Below, in pieces: positions 43,701 through 52,100 of a DNA stretch of 64,000 bases. The translations under genes were made by a program, and so were the position numbers. Origin of the DNA: an uncultured Oscillospiraceae bacterium (GTDB taxonomy: Bacteria > Bacillota > Clostridia > Oscillospirales > Oscillospiraceae); assembly GCA_934613505.1 (NCBI GenBank), contig CAKTTB010000002.1:62001-126000 (forward strand), in the 5' to 3' direction. Position 1 is the first letter of the stretch. Every line of letters begins with the position of its first letter. The notes beneath the pieces were generated by a model that did no database searches, had not been told where the DNA came from, and saw nothing but the letters and a program-made list of their open reading frames with translations.

Positions 43701-44546
43701 TCGGTCAACCATGCATACGTGCAGGAGACCGGTGCGGACGGAAAGACGGTCTATCAGTGTGCCCACTGCGGCTATTCGACCGGCTGCAAGCATACGCATA
43801 CCGAAGTCCGCGCGGACGCAGAAGACCCGGCGCGCGGCTGCGGAACATACTGCACCGACTGCGGCGAGTATGTCGGTGAGATCCAGCCGCACGACTGGAC
43901 ATTCAGCTACGAGCCAGACAGCACCCAGCATACGAAGACCTGCCGGAACTGCGGCAGGGAAGAGACGGAAGACCACGTCTGGGAGACCAAAAAAACGAAG
44001 GATCCGACCTGCAGCGAGGCGGGCCTTCTCCACAGCAGCTGCGAATGCGGCATGGAGAAGGACGAGGAGATCGCCCCGCTGGAGCACAGCTACACGGACG
44101 CGCAGGCGGATGAATACGAGCACTGGCGCGTCTGCGCCAACTGCGGAGAGGAGCAGCCCGGCTCCCGCGGGGCGCATACCTATGTAAAGGGCACCTACGA
44201 CTGGGTCTGCACCGGCTGCAATCTGGAGCATGGCGCGGCCGGCGTCGACTGCCCCGGCACGCTGGAGCTGACCTCGCACGACTGCCGGCACCGAAGCTAC
44301 GTGTGCTCGTACTGCCATCTGCACTTCGAAGAGACCGGCGAGTTTGACGATCACACGTATGTGGACGGTTACTGCATCATCTGCCACAAGGAGGATCCGG
44401 ACTACGTGACGCCAGATCCCGACCCGGAGCCCACGCCCGGCCCGGACCCTGATCCCGATCCGGATCCGGACCCCACACCGACCCCGGATCCCGATCCCGA
44501 ACCCGGCGGCGGGGAAGACCTCGGCGGCGAAGACCCCATTGACTGA
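40779..44546 (+). CDS. Large surface protein with DUF4430 (transcobalamin beta-domain-like) module
   Basis: A 1255-residue secreted protein. An N-terminal hydrophobic segment (about 10-30) is a signal peptide or membrane anchor, and residues 50-160 are an acidic Glu/Ser/Thr-rich linker. At least four Ig-like repeats follow (about 163-640), each opening like LDLSLDLSW and ending FALTG. A DUF4430 domain lies at about 766-955, with the hallmark GSGWLYAIDGTEYPNRGMS and a LTLRYTLAYGW end. A Cys/His-rich region with repeated CxxCG pairs (about 985-1210) and a Pro/Asp repeat tail complete it. DUF4430 is the fold of the C-terminal domain of intrinsic factor and transcobalamin. No LPxTG, SLH or dockerin is present, so attachment is unclear. 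Confidence 0.82.
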   Translation: MKHFFENKQVYRLCCALLCAAMILSVGLPAALRGSAQPKAPELTADSEITLLGGGDAASEFQTGQSATNVRAEAGETGGSTGAEGGNRASADEDPSSAASSSEQREENIEKSEPNGSAQSPERGQDAAKPDYSNAEIGTTDGPETPDDTTEDGNTGSDGEEESALDLTAVLTWYKYGSTASTIACSPDDSVGKKVLTSQLEDGRFHYEIALAGPERMNAVIDEMILTKSGREEQISDTGSVTMQTADGAPQRYIFEAYATVTRTDETGETRQLETSFTFVISYEDGLDLSLDLSWLRNGTASTLTASADGSARQTIRSSELEDGAFRYTFALTGLSAQNASIESATYTSAHGTAGTLDKVGGTLTLTVPDGSESERYTLKATAEVNEGGEKRIVSFTFYLDYQSDEDLSLELTWYRSGVTAEKITCAKNGRAAAKVKQNQLINGLFQYYLALTGESAAQAQLTSAQLTGPGVSQRMEESGSAVFTIPSGAGAATYTIQATATLSSGKTVTFTVTITYSSDVSAELRYTTLQNGARTEQSVTCENGRTAVPEIIFSDQLTDAELPFTFAISGEDASGVTLDTLTLFQSGSGKLKTLASSIGASSYSGSVQLLDNGGRAGENQFKLTATDTDGGSYTFTFLVRYQKRGDKKVEIKINLTDGQEIPNESPVPLTVRAWSEDDDGTVISNILATGTDSELTVTLDGTVLNYTGASGYTQEYEIYAKNPVEGDENTHTLKIYARDVYGNEGTYEITLKGKRSEDGKETGATVQVSVDLTVLGLGVYGPVSYPVRVGEPVSYVIAKTVWGQDIDDTFGGAADQTLGFDPGSCSYSGTLDSGFYLRTLGGSILDTPTYFPQPGNASTTDEILAAIDDYFGADTAFSSLWRCIVRNNIQINAPGGSSIGEFDFTQGSGWLYAIDGTEYPNRGMSERYLSDLEGDSHTLTLRYTLAYGWEVGSGISGYGDKVGYCVQASNGHISVNHAYVQETGADGKTVYQCAHCGYSTGCKHTHTEVRADAEDPARGCGTYCTDCGEYVGEIQPHDWTFSYEPDSTQHTKTCRNCGREETEDHVWETKKTKDPTCSEAGLLHSSCECGMEKDEEIAPLEHSYTDAQADEYEHWRVCANCGEEQPGSRGAHTYVKGTYDWVCTGCNLEHGAAGVDCPGTLELTSHDCRHRSYVCSYCHLHFEETGEFDDHTYVDGYCIICHKEDPDYVTPDPDPEPTPGPDPDPDPDPDPTPTPDPDPEPGGGEDLGGEDPID

Positions 44547-44572
44547 AGAAACAACAATAATCGGAGGATAAC

Positions 44573-45526
44573 ATGGACAGCTATCATCAGAAGATCCAGC
44601 AGGTGCTGGAAGAGATCGAAAAGGTCGTCATCGGCAAAAACGAGATCCTGGAGAAAATTTTCATGGCCATTCTGGCCTCCGGCCACGTCCTGATGGAGGA
44701 CGTGCCGGGCGTCGGCAAGACGACGACGGCCATGGCCTTCGCGCGTGTGCTCGGACTGGAGACCCGCCGCGTGCAGTTCACGTCGGATACCGTCCCGTCG
44801 GATATCCTCGGCTTCTCCATCTACGATAAAAAGGAAGAGCGCTTCGTCTATAAGCCCGGCGCAATCATGACGAACCTGCTGCTGGCGGACGAGATCAACC
44901 GTACCTCCAGCAAGACCCAGTCCGCCCTGCTCGAGGCCATGGAAGAGCGGCACGTCTCCGTTGACGGCAAGACATACCCGCTGCCGACGCCGTTCGTGGT
45001 GCTCGCCACGCAGAACCCGACCGGCTCCGCCGGCACCACGATGCTCCCCAATTCCCAGCTCGACCGTTTCCTCATCAAGATCAGCATGGGCTATCCGGAT
45101 CTCAAGAGTCAGATCAGCATCCTGCAGGACCGCCATACCACGGATCCGCTGGAGAAGGCGCAGCCCGTCCTCAATAAAGAGCAGCTGCAGGAGCTGATCG
45201 CGCAGACGACGGCCGTCCATGTGGCCGAACCAATCTATGCCTACATCGCAAACCTCGCGCAGGCGACAAGAGAGCATGCCGCCGTGCAGCTCGGTGTCAG
45301 CCCGCGCGGCGCGCTGGCCGTGTGCCGCATGGCAAAGGCCTACGCGTTCGTAAACGGCCGCGATTACGTCGTGCCGGAGGACGTCGCGGCCATCTTCCCG
45401 GATGTTGCGGCGCACCGCCTGATGCTGAACGCCAAGGCGCGCATGATGGAGCTGGACGCCGGGCAGATCACGCAGGAAATTCTGAAGCAGGTCACGATGC
45501 CCACCGTCAAAACGGGCGGAAAATAA
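44573..45526 (+). CDS. MoxR-family AAA+ ATPase
   Basis: A 317-residue AAA+ protein with Walker A GVGKTTT (46-52), Walker B LLLADEIN and a sensor region ATQNPT. MoxR proteins act as chaperones that mature or insert metal- or cofactor-bearing and membrane complexes, and are nearly always encoded with a DUF58 protein, as here. It starts 26 bases after the DUF4430 gene and precedes DUF58 and a transglutaminase-like protein. A role in assembling the surface complex is inferred. Confidence 0.93.
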   Translation: MDSYHQKIQQVLEEIEKVVIGKNEILEKIFMAILASGHVLMEDVPGVGKTTTAMAFARVLGLETRRVQFTSDTVPSDILGFSIYDKKEERFVYKPGAIMTNLLLADEINRTSSKTQSALLEAMEERHVSVDGKTYPLPTPFVVLATQNPTGSAGTTMLPNSQLDRFLIKISMGYPDLKSQISILQDRHTTDPLEKAQPVLNKEQLQELIAQTTAVHVAEPIYAYIANLAQATREHAAVQLGVSPRGALAVCRMAKAYAFVNGRDYVVPEDVAAIFPDVAAHRLMLNAKARMMELDAGQITQEILKQVTMPTVKTGGK

Positions 45527-45531
45527 CGCGT

Positions 45532-46683
45532 ATGATGATCGTTTCCAGACTTCTCTATGCGGCGCTGTGCCTTGTCCTCGCGGCCATCGTGCTCGTTTCC
45601 GGCAGCGGCGCGATCCTTGCGCTCCTCGCCGCGCTGCTCCTTCTGCCGCTGGCGCTGCTCGCGGTGGATCTGTGCGGCAGAAAGCACGTCAGCGCCTCGT
45701 TTCGCTGCCCGGTGAACGCGAAAAAGGGCGAGAGCTTCTGCATGACGCTCCGCGTGGAAAATGCGTCCCGGCTGCCCATTGCCGCCGCGGTCTGCCGCAT
45801 CCGCGTTACGAATCTTCTGACCGGCGCGTCAGAGACGCTCACCCGCGCCGCAGCCATCGCGCCCCGCGGCAGCAGCGAGATCGAGGTGCACCTCTCCAGC
45901 ACCTGCAGCGGACGCGTCCGCGCGGAGCTGATAAGCCTGCGCCTTTGTGACTGCTTCCGCCTGATCTGCGTGCGCTGCGATACGCAGGCGCACGGCGCGG
46001 TCACGGTGCAGCCGGATACCTTCCCGATGCTCGTCTCCGTCCGGACGGAGATCAGCTGCCCGGACGAGAGCGAGGTCTATTCGCAGGAAAAGCCGGGCTA
46101 TGACCTTGCCGAACCCTTCCAGTTGCGCGACTACCGCGACGGCGACAGCCTGCGGCAGATCCACTGGAAGCTGAGTACAAAATATGAACGCCTGATCTCG
46201 CGCGATCCGTCGCTGCCCGTCATGCGCTCCGTGCTTCTGTTCTGGGACCGGCGGACGGATGCCGTCTCAAAGGAAAAGCAGGACGCGCAGGCGGAGACGC
46301 TCGTGTCCCTCGGCCGGGCGCTGCTCGCCATGGACGTGCAGTTCTGCGTCTGCTGGAATGAGGCGGACGAGCGCATCGTGATGCAGACCGTGCGCGAGCT
46401 GGACGACCTCATCGCCCTGCTGCCGCGGCTCCTGTCCGCGACGGCGCTGCAAAACGGCCCCTTCGGGGCGGAGCTGTACTGCCAGATGGCGCAGGAGCGC
46501 GATTTTGCGCATATCGTCTACCTCGGCGAATCCGCACCCGCCCTTCTGGGGCAGATGACGCAGGGCGGCCTCGTTACGGCGCTCGTCTGCGCGAATGAAG
46601 AGCCCGCCGCGCCGGAGGATGCTGTTGTGCGCTGCTTCCGGCCGGACAATGCGGCGGAAGCACTGATGGAATTGGAAATTTAG
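45532..46683 (+). CDS. DUF58 domain membrane protein
   Basis: A 383-residue protein: two N-terminal membrane helices (about 8-45), then a beta domain and the DUF58 core with the motif DYRDGDSLRQIHWK (about 198-211). It is the standard MoxR partner; its von Willebrand A-like region probably binds a target protein. ATG 45532 lies 5 bases after the MoxR stop; a longer in-frame extension lies wholly inside the MoxR gene and is not used. Confidence 0.9.
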   Translation: MMIVSRLLYAALCLVLAAIVLVSGSGAILALLAALLLLPLALLAVDLCGRKHVSASFRCPVNAKKGESFCMTLRVENASRLPIAAAVCRIRVTNLLTGASETLTRAAAIAPRGSSEIEVHLSSTCSGRVRAELISLRLCDCFRLICVRCDTQAHGAVTVQPDTFPMLVSVRTEISCPDESEVYSQEKPGYDLAEPFQLRDYRDGDSLRQIHWKLSTKYERLISRDPSLPVMRSVLLFWDRRTDAVSKEKQDAQAETLVSLGRALLAMDVQFCVCWNEADERIVMQTVRELDDLIALLPRLLSATALQNGPFGAELYCQMAQERDFAHIVYLGESAPALLGQMTQGGLVTALVCANEEPAAPEDAVVRCFRPDNAAEALMELEI

Positions 46684-46695
46684 GGAGAACGGACA

Positions 46696-49104
46696 TTGAA
46701 CAGAAGAAATGATTCCGGCCTTCGGATCGAGAAAGCACGGCCCGAAGACCGAAGCAGCTGGGCAGGCATCCTGCGTCAGGCGCTTTTGTCGCTGCTGCTG
46801 TTTTTTGCCGCCGGAAGTGCGTTTTGCTATGCGTTCCTGCCGGAGGGGCTTGGCAGCCCCCTGTGGGGCGCGCTCCTCGGCGCGCTTGTCTGTCTGGCCG
46901 CGGCCATGCTGCAGCGTGCGCAGTGGAAGCGCTATGTGACAGCCGGATTTTTTGCCCTGCTCCTGCTCGCGGCGGCGATCTTTTCGCGCCGCATGGCGGA
47001 CGGCCTTTGCCTGTGCTGGAACGCATGGTGCCTGCAAAGAACGGCTGTGACCGGCGAGCTGCGGCTCGGCCTTGCGGTCACGGCTGACGCATCCGCACAG
47101 AGCGGCTGCGTGACGCTGTTTTTGCTGCTGGGCGGGGCAGTCCTTGCCGCGCTGTGCAGCGCGGCGGTCAGACGCCTGCGCACAGTGGCTGCCGTTTTGT
47201 GTATTGCCGCGGCGGGCGCGCTGATTGTCCTTCTGCAGCCGGAGCGCTGCCCGTGGCAGGTGCTTTTCCTGCTGGCCGCGAGCGCACTGCTGCTGGCCTA
47301 TCCGGGGCAGATGACAGGCGGCGCTGCGCTCACGCTTGGCGCAGGCCCGGTGCTCGTGTGCGCTGCGCTGGCTTTCGCGATCCTCATGCAGGTCCCGGAC
47401 GTCCGCAGCGGCTCACTATTCCAGACCCTGCGTGATGATACCGCGCAGCGGCTTCATGCCGCGCGGTATGAATCGCAGCCCCAGCCGCTGCCGGAGGGCG
47501 ATTTTACCGCCCTCAGCGCGAAAAAGACCACGGAAGAGACTATGCTCTACGTGCAGATGGACAGGGAAGAGCCCATGTATCTGCGTGGCTTTGTCGGCCA
47601 GACCTATACCGGGACCGGCTGGGAAGCCGTCTCCGGGCAGGCGCTTGCCGGACAGGCGGAGCTTCTCTACTGGCTGCATGCCGGCGGCTTCTATCCGCAG
47701 ACGCAGACCGGCACGGCGGCGGAGCTTCTGAACACCGACGGTGTCGAGACGAACCGCATTGACCTCCAATATGCCGCGGCCTGCAGGCGTTATCTCTACG
47801 CGCCGTATTCAGCCGCTGCCGGGAGCTTCCCGGACGCGCTGCGGCTGCTTTCCCTTGAGGAAGCGGCGCTTCTCTCCAAGACCGGCGATACGGACTACCT
47901 GACCTACCAGACCGTCTACGCCGCGCCGGAGCAGACGTCGCAGTGGGTCGGGCAGCTGCAATCTCCGCAGACGCCCGAACAGGAGCGCTACCTGACGCAG
48001 GAGAGCGGCTACCGCGCGCTCACGGGGCAGTGGGATCTGACGCTTTCCGACGAGGAAAAGCAGACGCTCGCCCCGTATCTGGACGAACTTGCAGCAAGTT
48101 GCGATGGCGCAGAGCTGACGCCCCTGCAGGCAGTCCGCTGCACGCAGGCATTCCTGGAGACTGCGCTGACCTATGATGAAAATACCCCGGCCCTGCCGCA
48201 GGGCCAAGACTTCCTGCGCGGCACGCTGCAGGCCGGAAAGGGCTATGATTTCCATTACGCGACGCTTACCGTGCTGGCGCTGCGCTACTACGGTGTACCC
48301 GCGCGGTATGCCGAGGGCTATGTCGTGACGCAGAGCAAGGCGGCAGAGGCCGTCTCCGGCCGCGCGGAGCTGACCGACGCGGACGCGCATGCGTGGGCGG
48401 AGGTCTATCAGCCGGGCGTGGGCTGGCTCCCGCTGGAGCTGACGCCGGGCTATGCCGATTCCATGGGCAGCGCGCCGCAGGCCGGCGAGCTTGGCGTAGG
48501 TCTTTCCGAGCGAGAGGACGCGCAGAGCGCCGTCGGCACCACAGCCGGAGAAGGGAAGGGCGCGTATCTCAGCGAGGGCACGTCCTACGAGCCGGAAGCG
48601 GAGCAGACCGCCGATGAAAACAATAACGACCCGGACGTTCCCGAGCAGTCGCACGAGGAACGCACGCGCGTCGTGCTCCGGCATGTGCTGTTTGGCATGC
48701 TGCTCGTGCTTCTGCTGCTGGCCGCGGCCTGTGCGGCGCTCGCGCTGCGCAGAAGGCGCGTCCTGAAACAGCGGCAGGCGCAGTTTGACGCGGAGGATCT
48801 CCACGCGGCACTCGCGTGGCGCTTTACCTACAGCCTGCGCCTTCTGGGGCAGCTGGGGCTTTCCTGCACCGGAAGCACGCTCGCACTGACGGACGCCGTC
48901 AAAGAGCAGCTCGGCGAAGCCTATGCCGCCGATTACCGGCAGATGGCAGGCCTCAATCAGGAGGCCCTGTTCAGCACGCACGACCTGACCCCGGCGCAAA
49001 GAGACAGCATGACGGCCTTCAGCCAGCAGACGGCGGAGCTTCTGAAAACGAAGTCCGCGTTCTTCCGGCGGCTGCGCCAGCGCTGGATCCTGTGCCTGTA
49101 TTGA
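46696..49104 (+). CDS. Membrane transglutaminase-like protein with altered catalytic triad
   Basis: An 802-residue protein: about six to seven N-terminal membrane helices (to about 240), an extracytoplasmic transglutaminase-like core (about 440-590), one more membrane helix (about 660-685) and a cytosolic tail with a DUF4129-like end. The core reads GKGYDFHYATLTVLALRYYG where active members have GYC; the catalytic Cys is Asp518. His565 (DAHAWAEVY) is kept, and the usual Asp is Glu581 (WLPLELTPG). It is therefore probably a non-enzymatic binding or scaffolding version, or has altered chemistry. TTG 46696 follows AGGGAGAAC. Third member of the MoxR-DUF58-transglutaminase module. Confidence 0.85.
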   Translation: MNRRNDSGLRIEKARPEDRSSWAGILRQALLSLLLFFAAGSAFCYAFLPEGLGSPLWGALLGALVCLAAAMLQRAQWKRYVTAGFFALLLLAAAIFSRRMADGLCLCWNAWCLQRTAVTGELRLGLAVTADASAQSGCVTLFLLLGGAVLAALCSAAVRRLRTVAAVLCIAAAGALIVLLQPERCPWQVLFLLAASALLLAYPGQMTGGAALTLGAGPVLVCAALAFAILMQVPDVRSGSLFQTLRDDTAQRLHAARYESQPQPLPEGDFTALSAKKTTEETMLYVQMDREEPMYLRGFVGQTYTGTGWEAVSGQALAGQAELLYWLHAGGFYPQTQTGTAAELLNTDGVETNRIDLQYAAACRRYLYAPYSAAAGSFPDALRLLSLEEAALLSKTGDTDYLTYQTVYAAPEQTSQWVGQLQSPQTPEQERYLTQESGYRALTGQWDLTLSDEEKQTLAPYLDELAASCDGAELTPLQAVRCTQAFLETALTYDENTPALPQGQDFLRGTLQAGKGYDFHYATLTVLALRYYGVPARYAEGYVVTQSKAAEAVSGRAELTDADAHAWAEVYQPGVGWLPLELTPGYADSMGSAPQAGELGVGLSEREDAQSAVGTTAGEGKGAYLSEGTSYEPEAEQTADENNNDPDVPEQSHEERTRVVLRHVLFGMLLVLLLLAAACAALALRRRRVLKQRQAQFDAEDLHAALAWRFTYSLRLLGQLGLSCTGSTLALTDAVKEQLGEAYAADYRQMAGLNQEALFSTHDLTPAQRDSMTAFSQQTAELLKTKSAFFRRLRQRWILCLY

Positions 49105-49133
49105 GAAGAAACGAACGGAAAGGAAGACATGGC

Positions 49134-52100
49134 ATGAAACGAAGCCAGAAAAAAAGACGGCTCCTGCTGCTTCTGTGCGCGGTGCTGCTTTTGTCCCTGC
49201 TGACCCTGACCGCGGCTGCGGACGATCCGGCGGCAAACTATTTCTATTTCTCCGCGTCCAGACAGAGCGGCATGGTCGCCGCGCCGGAGAAGCTCTATTA
49301 TGAAAATGCATCCATGACGATCAAACAGGTCCTGCAGGCGAGCGGGCACACGTTTGCCGGTCTGGACGGTGACATGGTGTACGCGATCGACGGCGTTGTC
49401 GGTAACTATAACCGCGGCGACGAGACCGGTAACTTTGATCTGGAGCGCAGCGCGTCGGCTGTCCGGTATTTCTGCTTTTACGAGGGGACGGACTTCCTGA
49501 CCGAGGCACGGCGTTCCCTCATCAAGACGATGGCCGAGTACCTGGAGAAGCCGCAGGACGTGCAGAAAGCGGCGAAGGAAGCCTATCAGGACGCCTGTAC
49601 GAACTTCTCTGCATCGGATGACAGTCTCGTTACCGAGCTGGATCAGGATCTGCAGGCAGCAATTGCGGCCTATGAAAACGCCCAGAGCGGCCAGACAATG
49701 ACCGTTCGTTTTACAGACGGCGCAAAGGACTATTCCACTCAGAATTATCCCGGCGTCACGATCACGGCGCAGAATCCCTACGGCAAAGTGACCGCGGATG
49801 ACGACGGCGACGGCACGCTCGCGCTCGTGCCGGGCAGCTATACCTTCAGCATCGTACAGGGCTATAACCGGATCGACGGCTCGATCGAGGTCAGTCAGGC
49901 GCAGACCGTTACGGCGCAGCTGCCCTCCGGCAGCTGGATGGCGGAGGGCGCCAGAGTTTCGCTCTCCTCCGGCGACGCATTCGAGGCGGGTGAGCTGACA
50001 GTGACGCAGGACGATCATACGCTGCGCGTCTGCGTGCCCGATACCTATGCGACGGGCAGCGTGTATCTCTACGCTGATTATAACCGCGAGGTCTTCACGG
50101 CGACACCGGTGCTGCAGGCTTACTACACGCAGCGGGACGGCGCCGTTGTCGACCCTGAGACGACCCCGGAGCTTTCTGCGCGCACGTGGCTCTCCATGTC
50201 GTCTCCAGTGACCGCCGTGCTCAAGGCAGGCCCGGAGGGCAATACGGTCGTCTACCGCGTCGGCGCGAAGGATGAAAACGGATTCCTCCGGACGCAGGAA
50301 TATACGCTGGTGCTCACGCGCAGCCTGGCCCTGTCCGCGCTGCATGTCTATCAGGACGGCCGCGCGCAGGCGTCCGATCCGGCCTTTGCTCCGCAGACGC
50401 GGGAATATACCTATCAGATCATCTCCGGCACGCAGCCGCAGACCGTCACCATTGACGCGACGCCGTTCGGAGACTATGCACTCTACGTTGACGGCAAAGC
50501 CGTGACCGGCACGGCGGAAATTTCCGTCACAGAGGAAAAAACAGACGTGCAGCTGGAGCTGCGCTATCCGGACGCGGAGACGAGCAGCTATACGCTGCAT
50601 CTGGAGCAAAGCGACGGCAAAAACTGCATTTTCAATGTCGAAAGCGGCACCCAGGTCGCGGTCTATAACCAGAACGGGGAACCCGTCGCGCCGACCAGCG
50701 TGCAGGAAGGCCGCTATACCTTCAAGCTCATCCCCAACCAGACCTACAGCTACATCGCGACGAAAAACGGCTGCTACCATACGGCAGGCATGTTCGTAAA
50801 ATCCACGTCGGTGGACATCCAGACCGTCAGCGTGGAGACGAACGATTGGCTCAGCAGCGTTCAGCTTTTTGAAAAGCGGAGCGCGTCTGCGCCGTACGTA
50901 TATGAAGAAGGTGCGTTTGCCTCCGGCACGCACAGCTACACGATCCGCGTCTCCGACCGAAGCTCGTCCATGTACGCGAACGCGGCACTGATCGACGACG
51001 AGGCGCTCGAAGCGCTGGAACTGAAAAAGACGGACATTACGATCACGGCGATCTACGATCAGATCTCCATCAGCCGCACCTACAACGGCGTGCAGAATAC
51101 CGTCGCGCTTTCCCAGCGCGCAAAGACCCTGCCCAACCTCCTCATGTCAAACGCGCTGGAGAACACCCTGATCATCCGCGCCTCGCGGACGGAAGGCGGC
51201 AAGACCTATTATCAGGACTACACCGTGCAGATCGCTCGCGTGTACTCCCTCGGGAGCCTGACGGCTTCCTATGCAGGCGCGAGCCTTCTGCTGGAGCCTG
51301 CGTACACGCAGGACGTCACAGACTATTCCGTGACCGTCCCGATGGCGGCGCGCGCCATCACGCTTTTCCCCACGCTGCGCAGCAGTGTTCCGCTGCCTTA
51401 CGGCGCAGAGTCCGACGGGTACCTGTTGGAAGCGGAGCCGGAAAAGCTGCAGAAAAACGATGACGGCAGCTATACCGTCTCGCTGGATGGAACAGCCAGC
51501 CCGGAAGAGGTCTGGGTCGACGTTAAAAATTCAAACAACGCGGCCGAGGCGACCCGCATCCGTCTGACCGTCAAGAAAACCCCGCCCATCACCTTCACAC
51601 CGTCCCTGACACCGGAGGACGCACTGCTGGTCCTCATCGACCACGGCACCAAGACGCGGATCTGGCCGGATGAGAACGGCGCGTGGAGCCTGTCCAAGGG
51701 CTTTACCTATGACTATTACCTGACGGCACTGGGCTATGTCGGAAAAAGCGGCACGCTCTGCGCCGCGGACACAGACGATGGGAAGAACGTTCTGACCCTC
51801 TCCGACGGAACATCGGCTGACGTGCAGTCCGACGCGCAGGGGAACCTGCAGGTCTCGCTCACGCTGACGCTGACCGCAGCCGAAGAGAATACCACGCTCG
51901 ACCATACGATCGAAGCGGAATGGGCCGATTTCCGGGGAACCTCGTATACCTATGACGAAGCATCGGGCGAGCTTGTTGCGGGCGGCACGAAGTACAGCAA
52001 TAACGGCGTCGTCTCCAGCCCGATGCCGATCAGCACGGCAGAGTCCATGCTCTACTGGTCCAATCAGCTGGGCGAGGGCTTTGATGAAAATGCGGTCGGC

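Noticed and set aside
41112..44387. A 1091-codon open frame on the minus strand opposite the DUF4430 gene
   Set aside because: Same reasoning: it is an antisense shadow of a repetitive GC-rich gene, with no ribosome site or recognisable domain.
43780..44400. Cys/His-rich segments read as a zinc-finger DNA-binding protein
   Set aside because: They sit in a secreted protein between DUF4430 and a Pro/Asp tail. Such CxxCG/H repeats are common in extracellular Firmicutes proteins and do not imply DNA binding.
44402..44530. GATCCG/CCCGAC-type short repeats as a DNA regulatory repeat
   Set aside because: They encode the Pro/Asp tail of the 40779 product and are explained as coding repeats.
45322..45531. 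Extended start of the DUF58 gene inside the MoxR gene
   Set aside because: The extension is an out-of-frame reading of MoxR. ATG 45532 begins the membrane helix expected for DUF58 proteins.
48816..49133. N-terminal extension of the giant gene starting inside the transglutaminase gene
   Set aside because: The upstream part overlaps the transglutaminase C-terminus in another frame. A signal peptide and ribosome site place the real start at 49134.
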